DNA from: Streptomyces sp. SAJ15
GTDB taxonomy: Bacteria > Actinomycetota > Actinomycetes > Streptomycetales > Streptomycetaceae
Direction of reading: 5' to 3'
DNA: 64,000 nucleotides
NCBI RefSeq assembly: GCF_007595705.1
Contig: NZ_NISY01000005.1
Coordinates: forward strand, 124,001-188,000
Shown: positions 17,078 through 25,577 of the stretch, one piece after another
How the letters are laid out: every line of letters begins with the position of its first letter
How positions within the stretch are numbered: position 1 is the stretch's first letter
Made by a program: the position numbers and the translations under genes
Notes under the pieces: model-generated
What the model saw: the letters and a program-made list of their open reading frames with translations, nothing else
Database searches by the model: none
Told to the model about the DNA's origin: nothing

Positions 17078-17100
17078 TTGTCAGTGGTGGGCAGTAAAAT
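17078..17100 (+). promoter_or_regulatory. PafBC-type DNA-damage promoter (RecA-NDp motif)
   Basis: TTGTCAGTG (17078-17086), eight bases, then TAAAAT (17095-17100) fits the actinobacterial RecA-independent damage promoter TTGTCRGTG-N8-TANNNT at every defined position. Transcription would start near 17107, giving a 40-base leader for the gene at 17147, with the PolX gene further downstream. Confidence 0.85.
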
Positions 17101-17146
17101 GGAGGCAGTTAGGACAGCGGGTTCCCGACCTCTCAGGAGGATGCCG

Positions 17147-17470
17147 ATGGCCGTCGCCGCCACACCTCTCCCGGACCTCAGCCACCAGCCGGAGCTGCCG
17201 GACACGGCCGCGCCGCCCGCGCTGCCGACCCTGACCACCCTGCCGAAGCAGCGGATGCCCGCCGGCCGCCCGCGTGAGTGGTACGAGGCGTACAACCGCC
17301 GACTGAAGGCCATGCGCCTGGCCATCGCCCTGCTCAACTCGGGGGCGTACCGCCCCGAGCAGGCGCCCGACCACGTCATACGGACCACCGCCGCCCGGAT
17401 CGGAGTGCACCCGCCCTCCGCCGTCACCTGCCGCATGGTGCGCGCCTTCATCCACTGCGACAGCCGCTGA
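17147..17470 (+). CDS. small conserved hypothetical protein under DNA-damage promoter
   Basis: The 107-residue protein has a Pro/Leu-rich N-terminus (1-40) and a helical, basic C-terminal part (KQRMPAGRPREWYEAYNRRL, then MRLAIALLNSGAY). No known domain was recognised. The ATG at 17147 is fixed by AGGAGG six bases upstream. It follows a PafBC-type promoter and precedes a repair polymerase by 67 bp, suggesting a DNA-damage function, perhaps nucleic-acid binding; this is inferred from position and charge only. Confidence 0.75.
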   Translation: MAVAATPLPDLSHQPELPDTAAPPALPTLTTLPKQRMPAGRPREWYEAYNRRLKAMRLAIALLNSGAYRPEQAPDHVIRTTAARIGVHPPSAVTCRMVRAFIHCDSR

Positions 17471-17537
17471 GCCCGGCCCGGCTCGCCCCTGGTCCCCGGA
17501 CGTGCGCCGTCCGGGGGCCAGGGGGCACCCTGGGGGC

Positions 17538-19283
17538 ATGGCCCGGCGCAATGACGAGGTCGGGGCGCTGCTCCAGGAGTACGCCGACCTCATCGCGATC
17601 ACCGGTGGCGACGCCTTCAAGGCACGCGCCTATGAGAAGGCCGCCCGCGCCATCGCCGGGTACCACACGGACGTCGGCACGCTCGGCCCCAAGGAGCTGC
17701 TGGAGATCCCCAACGTGGGGAAGTCGATCGCCGACAAGGTCGTGGAGTATCTGCGCACCGGCCAGGTGTCCACGATCGAGGAGACCAGGACCGCCATCCC
17801 CGCCGGCGTACGGGAACTCATCACCATCCCCACGCTCGGCCCCAAGAAGGCCCTGACCCTCTACCAGGAGCTGGGCGTCTCCACCGTGGACGAGCTGCTG
17901 GAGGCCATCCACCAGGAGCGGCTGCGCGATCTGAAGGGCTTCGGCGAGAAGACCGAGGCCAACATCCTGCACGGCATCGCGCTGATGCAGAAGGCCGGGG
18001 CCGGCGGCCGGATCCTGCTGTCGGCCGCCATGGACTCCGCGGAGCAGATCGTCGCCGAGCTCTCGGCGGTCACCGGGTGCGAGGGCTGCACCTACGCCGG
18101 CTCGCTGCGCCGGATGAAGGAGACCATCGGCGACATCGACATCCTGGTCGCCGCCACCCGCTCGGCCCCGTTCATGGCCGCGTTCCGGGCCATGCCGCAC
18201 GTCGCGGAGGTCATCGCGCACGGCGAGAAGAAGACCTCCATCCGCACCACCAAGGGCCTCCAGGTCGATCTGCGGGTGCTGCCGCCCGACTCCTGGGGGG
18301 CGGGCCTGCAGTACTTCACCGGCTCCAAGGCGCACAACATCCGCACCCGCGAGATCGCGGTCCGGCACGGGCTCAAGCTCTCGGAGTACGGCCTCTTCCG
18401 CACCAAGAGCGGCCGCAAGGTCGCCTCCGAGACCGAGGAGGAGGTCTACGCCCGGCTCGGCCTGCCCTGGATCCCGCCGACGCTGCGCGAGGACCGCGGC
18501 GAGATCGCCGCCGGGCTGCGGGACGAGTTGCCCGAGCTGGTCACCGAGGAGGACATCCGCGGCGATCTGCACACCCACACCGACCTCACCGACGGGCTCG
18601 CCCCGCTGGAGGAGATGGTCGCCGCCGCGGCCGCCCGCGGCTACTCCTACTACGTCGTCACCGACCACGCCCCCGACCTCGCCATGCAGCGGATGACCGA
18701 CGAGAAGATGCTGGAACAGCGGGAGCTGGTACGGCAGCTGGACGGCAAGCACCGCAGGATGCACGTGCTGCACGGCACCGAGCTCAACATCGGCCCCGAC
18801 GGCGAGGTGGACTGGCCGGGCGACTTCCTCGCCGGCTTCGACCTGTGTGTGGCCTCCGTGCACTCGCACTTCACCCAGAGCCGCGAGGCCCTGACCCGCC
18901 GCCTGGTGCGCGCCGCCGAGAACCCGTACGTCTCCGTCATCGGGCACCCCAGCACCCGGCGGATCGGGAAGCGGCCCGGCATCGACGCCGACTTCGACGC
19001 GGTCTTCGAGGCGTGCGCCAGGACGGGCACCGCGCTCGAGGTCAACGGCAGCCCCGAGCGGCTCGACCTGAGCGACGAGGACATCCTGCGCGCCAAGCGG
19101 TACGGGGTGAAGTTCGCGCTCGACTCCGACGCCCACTCCGTCACCCATCTGCCGTACATGCGCTACGCGGTGGGCACGGCCCAGCGCGGCTGGCTGACCC
19201 AGGACGACGTCATCAACACCTGGCCGCTGCAGCGGCTGCGCCGCTTCGTCCGGGAGGGTCGGCGCCGCGCCGAAGAGGGGTAG
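17538..19283 (+). CDS. polX: PolX family DNA polymerase/3'-5' exonuclease
   Basis: The 581-residue repair enzyme joins two parts. The N-terminal Pol-beta-like part has helix-hairpin-helix motifs (EIPNVGKSIADKV about 56-70, ITIPTLGPKKALTLY) and the POLXc catalytic aspartates in GDIDILVA (about 198-205). From about 335 a PHP exonuclease domain follows: DLHTHTDLTDG, DHAPDLA, HGTELNIG, ASVHSHF, GHPSTRR and DSDAHSV, a complete metal-ligand series. It acts in base-excision/gap repair. The start ATG is at 17538. It lies 67 bp behind the damage-induced small gene with no terminator seen, so co-induction is likely. Confidence 0.93.
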   Translation: MARRNDEVGALLQEYADLIAITGGDAFKARAYEKAARAIAGYHTDVGTLGPKELLEIPNVGKSIADKVVEYLRTGQVSTIEETRTAIPAGVRELITIPTLGPKKALTLYQELGVSTVDELLEAIHQERLRDLKGFGEKTEANILHGIALMQKAGAGGRILLSAAMDSAEQIVAELSAVTGCEGCTYAGSLRRMKETIGDIDILVAATRSAPFMAAFRAMPHVAEVIAHGEKKTSIRTTKGLQVDLRVLPPDSWGAGLQYFTGSKAHNIRTREIAVRHGLKLSEYGLFRTKSGRKVASETEEEVYARLGLPWIPPTLREDRGEIAAGLRDELPELVTEEDIRGDLHTHTDLTDGLAPLEEMVAAAAARGYSYYVVTDHAPDLAMQRMTDEKMLEQRELVRQLDGKHRRMHVLHGTELNIGPDGEVDWPGDFLAGFDLCVASVHSHFTQSREALTRRLVRAAENPYVSVIGHPSTRRIGKRPGIDADFDAVFEACARTGTALEVNGSPERLDLSDEDILRAKRYGVKFALDSDAHSVTHLPYMRYAVGTAQRGWLTQDDVINTWPLQRLRRFVREGRRRAEEG

Positions 19284-19324
19284 GCGGGGAGGCGGGCGGA
19301 GGCCCGGGGAACGGCCTGGCGGGA

Positions 19325-19404
19325 GCCGGCCGACGGTCCGGCGCCGCGCGCGAAAGGCGGGCCGGCCGACGGTCCGGCGTCGCGCGAAAGGCGGGCCGGC
19401 CGAC
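19325..19404. repeat. tandem repeat before the FHA-ABC gene
   Basis: GCCGGCCGACGGTCCGGCG, C or T, CGCGCG(CG)AAAGGCGG occurs as 36 bp (19325-19360), 34 bp (19361-19394) and a 10-bp partial third copy (19395-19404). The array ends seven bases before a -10-like TACGAT. Confidence 0.75.
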
Positions 19405-19424
19405 CCGGCCGTACGATGTCAGAC

Positions 19425-21770
19425 ATGGGAGAGCGGTCGTTCGCACCCTCCGCGCCTGTGCTGGTCATCGAGGCCGATGGCGGCTCACAGGTGATGAGTC
19501 CGAGCCGGTCCTACCAGGTGGGGCGCGATCCCACGAGCGACATCGTGTTGCGGGACACACGGGTCTCCTGGCACCACGCGGTTCTGAAGCCCGTCGGTGA
19601 CCACTGGACCCTGGAGGACACCGGCAGCACCAATGGCAGCTACACCGAGGGCCACCGCGTGGTGCGGCTGGACGTCGGGCCCGGCAGCATGATCCGGTTC
19701 GGGAACCCCACCGACGGCCCGCTGGCGGTGCTCAGCGAGATGCCCCGTCCGGTGGATCGGCCGAGCTATGTCTCGGAGCCGGCGGCCACCGGGACCTTCC
19801 GGCAGCCGGCGACCGTGCGGGCACTGCCCTCGCGGGTGCTGCGGATCGGCCGGGACCCCGACAACGACCTGGTCATCGACGATCTGGTGGTCTCCCGCCG
19901 CCATGCCGAGCTGCGCTCCCGCCCCGGTGGCGGATTCGAGATCGCCGACGTGGGCAGCCACAACGGCACCTACCTCAACGGGCTGCGGGTCTTCGGCTCG
20001 GTGGCGGTCGCCCCCGGCGACATCGTGGGCATCGGCCGCTCGGCGTTCTGCCTGGTCGGCAACGAGCTCCAGGAGTTCCGGGACACCGGGGAGGTCTCGC
20101 TGGACGTGCAGGACCTGTCGGTGACCGTCGACCGGGGGCGCAAGGTGCTGCTGGACCAGGTCTCCTTCCCGGTCGGCCAGAAGTCGCTGCTCGCGGTGGT
20201 CGGCCCCAGCGGCTCCGGCAAGTCCACCCTGCTCAACGCGCTCACCGGGCTGCGCCCGGCGGAGCGGGGCACGGTGCTGTACGACGGCCGGGACCTGTAC
20301 CGGGACTACGCCGAGCTGCGCCAGCGCATCGGCCTCGTGCCGCAGGACGACATCCTGCACACCCAGCTCACCGTGCGCCGCGCCCTCGGCTACGCCGCGC
20401 GGCTGCGTTTCCCCGGCGACACCGGGGCGGCGGAGCGGGCGGCCCGGGTGGACGAGGTCATCGGCGAGCTGGGCCTGGAGCAGCGGGTCGACCAGCCCAT
20501 CCACAGCCTCTCCGGCGGCCAGCGCAAGCGGGTGAGCGTGGCGCTGGAGCTGCTCACCAAGCCCTCGCTGCTCTTCCTGGACGAGCCGACCTCGGGCCTG
20601 GACCCGGGCCTGGACCGCTCGGTGATGCATATGCTGCGCGGCCTGGCGGACGACGGACGGACCGTCATCGTGGTCACGCACAGCGTGCTGAGCCTTGATG
20701 TGTGCGACCGGCTGCTGGTGCTGGCGCCCGGCGGGCGGATCGCCTACTTCGGGCCGCCGCAGGAGACCCTTCCGTTCTTCGGGATGGGCGAGTGGCCGGA
20801 GGTCTTCGAGGCGTTCGACAGCGATGCCCGGCACGACTGGGCGGGCGGGTTCCGAGCCTCCCCGCTGCACCGGCAGTACGTCACGACGGCGAGCCGACAG
20901 CCGCAACTGCCGGCGCCGGAGCGCGAGGCCGCCCCGCCGACGCGGCCGCCCCACCCGCAGAGCTGGGGATCGCAGCTGGTCACCCTGTCTCGCCGCTATC
21001 TCGCGGCGATCTCCGCGGACCGCACCTTCCTGGCCATCATGATCGCCCTGCCCTTCATCATGGGCGCGATGACCCGCGCCCTGGCCGGGTCCGAGTTCAC
21101 CGTGGACACGGCGATGGACGCCCTGCTGACGCTGTGTGTCGGCGGGGTGCTCACCGGGGCGGCGAACGCGGTGCGCGAACTGGTCAAGGAACGGGTGATC
21201 TACCAGCGAGAACGGGCCGTGGGCCTGTCCCGCTCGGCGTATCTGATGTCTAAGGTGGTGGTGCTGGGTTCGATCACGGTGGTCCAGGCGGTGGTGCTCA
21301 CCCTGGTCGGTCTGAGTGGGGTGGAGCTCAACGCGCCGGACGGCCGAGGGGTGTTCCTGCCACCGTTGATGGAGATCTCCCTGGCCATGGCGCTGCTGTC
21401 GTTCACCGCGATGATGCTGGGCCTGGTGATCTCCGCGCTGGTGCGCAAGGAGGAGGTCACCATGCCCCTGCTGGTGCTGCTGACCATCGTCCAGTTCGTC
21501 TTCTGCGGGGCCCTGCTCAAGCTGGACGGCGTGCCGGGGATGGAGCAGATCGGCTGGCTGGTGCCGGCGCGCTGGGCCTTCGCCGCCATGGCCGGGACGG
21601 TGGACCTGGCACGCATCGTGCCCGGCCCGTCCACGGCGGATCCGCTGTTCGAGCACTCGGCGAGCACCTGGCTGCTGAACATGGGCATGCTGGTGGTGCT
21701 CTCGCTGGTCTTCGGCCTGCTGGTGTCCCGGCTGCTGCGACGTCATGAACCGGTCATCATGCGCAAATAG
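19425..21770 (+). CDS. FHA-FHA-ABC transporter fused ATPase/permease
   Basis: The 781-residue half-transporter resembles M. tuberculosis Rv1747. Two FHA domains lie at about 25-100 and 130-210, each with the phosphothreonine-binding GR, S..H and N pattern (GRDPTSDIVL, SHNGTYLNG). An ATPase follows: Walker A GPSGSGKST (about 261-269), signature LSGGQRKR (about 362), Walker B LLFLDEPTSGLD. The C-terminal ABC-2-type permease (about 525-780) has six hydrophobic segments. FHA domains imply control by Ser/Thr phosphorylation, and a kinase gene is in the same operon. TACGAT at 19412-19417, seven bases before ATG 19425, suggests a leaderless transcript. The substrate is unknown. Confidence 0.9.
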   Translation: MGERSFAPSAPVLVIEADGGSQVMSPSRSYQVGRDPTSDIVLRDTRVSWHHAVLKPVGDHWTLEDTGSTNGSYTEGHRVVRLDVGPGSMIRFGNPTDGPLAVLSEMPRPVDRPSYVSEPAATGTFRQPATVRALPSRVLRIGRDPDNDLVIDDLVVSRRHAELRSRPGGGFEIADVGSHNGTYLNGLRVFGSVAVAPGDIVGIGRSAFCLVGNELQEFRDTGEVSLDVQDLSVTVDRGRKVLLDQVSFPVGQKSLLAVVGPSGSGKSTLLNALTGLRPAERGTVLYDGRDLYRDYAELRQRIGLVPQDDILHTQLTVRRALGYAARLRFPGDTGAAERAARVDEVIGELGLEQRVDQPIHSLSGGQRKRVSVALELLTKPSLLFLDEPTSGLDPGLDRSVMHMLRGLADDGRTVIVVTHSVLSLDVCDRLLVLAPGGRIAYFGPPQETLPFFGMGEWPEVFEAFDSDARHDWAGGFRASPLHRQYVTTASRQPQLPAPEREAAPPTRPPHPQSWGSQLVTLSRRYLAAISADRTFLAIMIALPFIMGAMTRALAGSEFTVDTAMDALLTLCVGGVLTGAANAVRELVKERVIYQRERAVGLSRSAYLMSKVVVLGSITVVQAVVLTLVGLSGVELNAPDGRGVFLPPLMEISLAMALLSFTAMMLGLVISALVRKEEVTMPLLVLLTIVQFVFCGALLKLDGVPGMEQIGWLVPARWAFAAMAGTVDLARIVPGPSTADPLFEHSASTWLLNMGMLVVLSLVFGLLVSRLLRRHEPVIMRK

Positions 21771-21820
21771 GGATGCGTGGAGGGAAGCCACCAGGCCGCG
21801 ATGAACCCGCCGGAGCCGCC

Positions 21821-22591
21821 ATGAACGCCGCATTCTCCTCATTCGGCGCCCCCGCCGAGGAGCCGCCGTTCGAGCCGACCCATATCGTGCCCCGCTACGG
21901 GCTGCCGACGTGGGCGGCGCCGGACGGCGTGCAGGCGCTGGACCCGCTGGACCCCTTGCTCCCGGTGCGGCTGGCGGAGCGCCGCGGCGACTGGGCCCAG
22001 GTGGTCTGCTCCAACGGCTGGGCCGCCTGGGTCGACGGCCGACTGCTGCTGCCCGTCCCGCGCGACCCGCCGACCGCGAGCCACCCGCCCCGGCACGCCG
22101 ACGACCCCCGGCCGCTGCTGGCCCGGGTGGAGGAGACCCTGTCCCGCTACCGGCGGGCGGTGGAGGAGGTGGCGGCCGGGCGGACGGACGGCGAGGCGTT
22201 CCGCGGCGACACCGAGGGGCTGCGGCTCGGGGTCATCGTGGACGGCCCGGAGGTCTGGCTGTACGACGCGGAGCACGACGCCTGGACCTACGGCGACGGG
22301 GCGGCCCTCATGCCGTTCGCGGCGTCGGAGCAGCCGGTCTCGGGAGCGGGCCGCGCCACCGGGGCTCCGCCCACCTCGATCGACTCGAGCGGCCCGGGAC
22401 CCTCGGGCGCCCCGGGCGCTCCGCCCGGCCCGGGATCCTCGGGACCCTCGGGCGCCCCGGCCGGCCCCGTATCCCCGGGGGCCTCGGGACCCTCTGGATC
22501 CACCGGACCCTCGGCCGGCTCCGGGGAGCAGGTGCCGGCCGGTACGAACCGGGGCGGGCGTAGCGAGGCCGATCGGAGCGGCGGCGGATGA
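21821..22591 (+). CDS. SH3-like domain protein with collagen-like tail
   Basis: The 256-residue protein starts with a bacterial SH3-like segment (about 10-75, ending VCSNGWAAWVDGRLL). A middle helical and beta region follows (LLARVEETLSRYRRAVEEV, GVIVDGPEVWLYDAEHD, WTYGDGAALMPF), then a 90-residue Gly/Pro/Ser/Ala tail of repeats such as SGPSGAPAGP. The ATG has CGGAG five bases upstream. It sits 50 bp after the FHA-ABC gene and overlaps the kinase start by four bases, so it is probably a partner or substrate in that signalling module. No signal peptide is seen. Confidence 0.7.
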   Translation: MNAAFSSFGAPAEEPPFEPTHIVPRYGLPTWAAPDGVQALDPLDPLLPVRLAERRGDWAQVVCSNGWAAWVDGRLLLPVPRDPPTASHPPRHADDPRPLLARVEETLSRYRRAVEEVAAGRTDGEAFRGDTEGLRLGVIVDGPEVWLYDAEHDAWTYGDGAALMPFAASEQPVSGAGRATGAPPTSIDSSGPGPSGAPGAPPGPGSSGPSGAPAGPVSPGASGPSGSTGPSAGSGEQVPAGTNRGGRSEADRSGGG

Positions 22592-23646
22592 CGACGGAGC
22601 GGCGGGGGGCGGGTGAGGACCGGGAGCCGGAGCGGCTCACGGAGGTGGCGTTCGACAGCCACTCGGACCTGGTCGGCCGGCAGATCGCCGCGTACCGGGT
22701 CCTGGGCGAGATCGGCCACGGCGGCATGGCCGTGGTCTACCGCGCCGAGGACCTGCGGCTGGGCCGCACCGTCGCCCTCAAGCTCCTCTCCCCGCAACTC
22801 GCCCGCAACGACACCTTCCGCCAGCGCTTCGTCCACGAGTCGCGGATGGCGGCGGCCCTGGACCACCCGCACATCGTCCCGGTCTTCGAGGCCGGCGAGG
22901 CGGACGGCATCCTCTACATCGCCATGCGGTACGTGCAGGGACAGGATCTGCGCAGCCTGCTGCACCACGGCGGCCCGCTGTCCGTCGTCGCGGCCTGCCG
23001 CATCGCCGTGCAGGTGGCCTCGGCCCTGGACGCCGCCCATGCGCACGAGCTGGTCCACCGGGATGTCAAACCGGGCAACATCCTGGTGGCGGAGGGCACC
23101 GACTCCGACCATCCGGAACACGTCTACCTGACCGACTTCGGGCTGACGAAGAAGTCGCTGTCGCTGACCGGGTTCACCACGGTCGGCCAGTTCGTGGGCA
23201 CGCTGGACTACGTGGCCCCCGAGCAGATCTCCGGCCGGCCGGTGGACGGCCGCTGCGACATCTACAGCCTGGGGTGCGTCGTCTACGAGTCGCTGACCGG
23301 CGCCCCGCCCTTCCAGCGCGACGACGACATGGCCCTGCTCTGGGCCCATCAGTACGACCCGCCGCCGCCGGTGACCGAGCGCCGCCCCGACCTGCCGCCC
23401 GGTGTGGACGAGGTCTTCGCCAAGGCGCTGGCCAAGGCCCCCGACGACCGGTACCGCAGCTGCCTGGAGTTCGTGGCCGCCCTGCGCCGCGCCGGCACCG
23501 CCCCGCGCGAGCCCGAGGACGCGGGCCCGCCCAGCCGGCAGCACGCCCCCACCCGGGTCGACCTCGAGCTCACCGGCCATGGCCCGCCGCCCGATCCCCC
23601 GGCCTGGGCGGCGCCGGTCTTCCCGGCACGCGGGCGTCCGGGCTGA
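22588..23646 (+). CDS. Ser/Thr protein kinase (Hanks type)
   Basis: The 352-residue kinase domain (about 28-290) has the glycine loop GEIGHGGMAVVY, the ATP-binding lysine in VALKLL, the catalytic loop HRDVKPGNIL, DFGLTKK in place of the usual DFG(I/L)A, and APEQISGRPVD. No transmembrane segment follows; the C-terminal tail is short and proline-rich, so the kinase is soluble. It overlaps the SH3-like gene (ATGA) and is co-transcribed with the FHA-ABC transporter. By analogy with PknF and Rv1747 it may phosphorylate that transporter. Confidence 0.92.
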   Translation: MTTERRGAGEDREPERLTEVAFDSHSDLVGRQIAAYRVLGEIGHGGMAVVYRAEDLRLGRTVALKLLSPQLARNDTFRQRFVHESRMAAALDHPHIVPVFEAGEADGILYIAMRYVQGQDLRSLLHHGGPLSVVAACRIAVQVASALDAAHAHELVHRDVKPGNILVAEGTDSDHPEHVYLTDFGLTKKSLSLTGFTTVGQFVGTLDYVAPEQISGRPVDGRCDIYSLGCVVYESLTGAPPFQRDDDMALLWAHQYDPPPPVTERRPDLPPGVDEVFAKALAKAPDDRYRSCLEFVAALRRAGTAPREPEDAGPPSRQHAPTRVDLELTGHGPPPDPPAWAAPVFPARGRPG

Positions 23647-23682
23647 CCCCCGCGGCTCGTTCCGCCCCTCGACCGTGCCGGC

Positions 23683-24240
23683 TCAGGCGTGCCGCGCGAA
23701 GGCGGCGGTGACGGCCTCGCGGTCGGCGCCGGCGGCGAGCAGCAGACGGAGCAGGACCCGGGCCTTGTAGGGCTCGAGGAGGCCGCCGTTGAGCAGGCCG
23801 CGGCGCTGGAGGTCGGTTTCGGAGCCGATCGCGCCATAGGTGTGGCGCAGCACCGAGCCGCCGCCGGAGCGGGAGGTCAGGACGACGGGGACGCGCTCGG
23901 CCAGCGCGCCGAAGACGGGCGCGAGGGCGGACGGCACATGACCGACCCCGAAACCGGCGACCACCAGCCCGTGGTGGGTGTCCGCCAACCGACCGAGGTC
24001 GGCGCCGTCGTCGTCCAGGGTGACGGTGTGCAGGGCGACGCGTATCGCGTCGAGGCGGGCGGCGGCGGGGCGGGCGAGCGGCGGCTCACGCCGCTCCGGG
24101 CGGGCCAGGACCCGCACCCGTCCCTCGATGACCTGCCCGAGGGGGCCGACTCGCGAGCCGCGGGCGAGGCGGCGACCCGGGCGGCGGCGAGGCTCGCGAC
24201 GCGCCGCCACGAACACCGGCCGCCCGCCACCGTACGCTCC
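23683..24240 (-). pseudogene. 5'-truncated L-asparaginase remnant
   Basis: The minus-strand frame ends with a clear type-I asparaginase C-terminal half: GPLGQVIEGRVRVLARPE, then LHTVTLDDDGADLG, GLVVAGFGVGHVPSAL, VPVVLTSRSGGGSVLR, and GLLEPYKARVLLRLLLAAG. The N-terminal half with both catalytic threonines (GGTIA-type and GTDT-type motifs) is missing. Upstream of about 24240 the frame runs into repeat DNA, so no functional start exists. An intact enzyme would be about 330 residues; about 185 remain. It is convergent with the kinase gene. Confidence 0.7.
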
Positions 24241-24262
24241 CCCACGCGGGCGCGACCAGCGG

Positions 24263-24400
24263 GGCAGCGCCCCGCCAGGGGCGCGGGGAACGGCGCGACC
24301 AGCCCCCACCGACCCGCAGCAGGCAGCAGGCAGCAGGCAGCAGACCATCACCAGGCCACCCCGCAGCCCCCCGGGCACCGGGGCGGGCACCGGGGCGGGC
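24263..24400. repeat. intergenic Streptomyces-type repeat plus simple tandem repeats
   Basis: The GGGGCGCGGGGAACGGCGCG core followed by ACCAGCCCCCACC (about 24279-24309) resembles a repeat I remember between many Streptomyces genes; a related inverted copy lies at 60661-60705. It is followed by four AGGCAGC units (about 24318-24342) and three GCACCGGGGCGG units (about 24375-24412). These units fill the space where the 5' half of the asparaginase gene should be. Confidence 0.6.
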
Positions 24401-24489
24401 ACCGGGGCGGGCCGCCGCGTACGAACCTCACGAACACCGCCGGGCCCTCCGCAGGAGACCCGGCACCCGCTTGACCGGAGGCAGAGCGA

Positions 24490-24502
24490 AATGATTATCG
24501 TT
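24490..24502. promoter_or_regulatory. Zur/Fur-type palindrome before the permease pair
   Basis: AATGAT-T-ATCGTT is an inverted repeat with one mismatch, standing out from GC-rich surroundings 32 bp before the permease GTG. Its form matches Fur-superfamily operators. The B. subtilis homologues of the two downstream genes (ycgR/ycgQ) are Zur-controlled, so zinc control is the favoured reading. Confidence 0.55.
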
Positions 24503-24533
24503 AGCGCCCCCTACCCACCTCCGGAGGAGTCCC

Positions 24534-25577
24534 GTGCCCCGTACCCAGGAGCGCCTCGCCGAACCAGCGCGGCCAGGCCGGGCGATGGAGCCGCCGGCCG
24601 TGGCGCGGACGCGCCGTACCGCTTGGCCCGGCCGGGCAGGCCGAATCGGCTTCGCCACGCTGGTGGCGGCGGGCGTCGGGGTCCTCGGCAGCGGGCCGTG
24701 GCTGGATCCGCCCGCGCTCGAGGCGTGGCGCACCGTCTGCGTGGCGGTCGCGCTCCAGGCGTTGCCCTTCCTGCTGCTGGGGACGGTGGTGTCGGGCGCC
24801 ATCAACGCCTTCGTGCCCGCGCGGGTGTTCTCCGCGGTGCTGCCGAAGCGGCCCGCGTTGGCCGTACCGGTCGCCTCCGCCGCCGGGGTGGTGCTGCCCG
24901 GCTGCGAGTGCGCCTCGGTCCCGGTGGCGGGGAGTCTGATCCGCCGGGGCGTGGCGCCCGCCGCCGCGCTGACGTTCCTGTTGTCGGCACCGGCGGTCAA
25001 CCCCGTGGTGCTGACCGCCACCGCCGTCGCCTTCCCCGGCGCCCCGGAGATGGTCGTCGCCCGGCTGCTGGCCTCGCTGGCGGCCGCCGCGATCATGGGT
25101 TGGCTGTGGCTGGCCTTCGGCCGCCGGGAGTGGCTGCGGCCGCGCGGTGGGGCCGTGGGGCACCAGCCGGGGCACAGCCGGTGGGAGGAGTTCCGGCTCG
25201 GCTTCCAACATGACTTCCTGCACGCGGGTGGGTTTCTGGTGGTCGGCGCCATGGCGGCGGCGACCTTCAACGTGGCCGTGCCCCGCACCGTGTTGGACGC
25301 CTTCTCCGGGTCGCCCTGGCTCTCGGTCCTCTTCCTGGCCGGACTGGCGATCGTGCTCGCGGTCTGTTCCGAGGCCGACGCCTTCGTCGCCGCCTCGCTG
25401 ACCGGCTTCTCCCCCACCGCCCGGCTCACCTTCATGGTCGTGGGGCCGATGGTCGACGTGAAGCTGGTGGCGCTCCAGGCGGGGACGTTCGGCGCGGGCT
25501 TCGCCGCCCGCTTCTCCACGGCGACGGCCGTCGTGGCCGTCGGTTGCGCCGCGCTGACCGGGTGGTGGCTGCTGTGA
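24534..25577 (+). CDS. permease of the UPF0718/ArsP-like family
   Basis: The 347-residue membrane protein has about eight transmembrane segments. Family motifs are GTVVSGAINAFVP, VVLPGCECASVPVAGSL with its CEC pair, a repeat-like second half with AVCSEADAFVAASL, and PMVDVKLVALQAG. The permease family is linked to metal or metalloid export; paired with a TIGR03943 protein it is usually a zinc-responsive two-subunit system. The GTG start is preceded by GGAGGAG. The stop overlaps the partner's GTG start (GTGA). Confidence 0.85.
   Translation: MPRTQERLAEPARPGRAMEPPAVARTRRTAWPGRAGRIGFATLVAAGVGVLGSGPWLDPPALEAWRTVCVAVALQALPFLLLGTVVSGAINAFVPARVFSAVLPKRPALAVPVASAAGVVLPGCECASVPVAGSLIRRGVAPAAALTFLLSAPAVNPVVLTATAVAFPGAPEMVVARLLASLAAAAIMGWLWLAFGRREWLRPRGGAVGHQPGHSRWEEFRLGFQHDFLHAGGFLVVGAMAAATFNVAVPRTVLDAFSGSPWLSVLFLAGLAIVLAVCSEADAFVAASLTGFSPTARLTFMVVGPMVDVKLVALQAGTFGAGFAARFSTATAVVAVGCAALTGWWLL

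Noticed and set aside
24318..24412. Possible CRISPR array in the repeat cluster
   Set aside because: Units are 7 and 12 bp, contiguous, without spacers and without cas genes.
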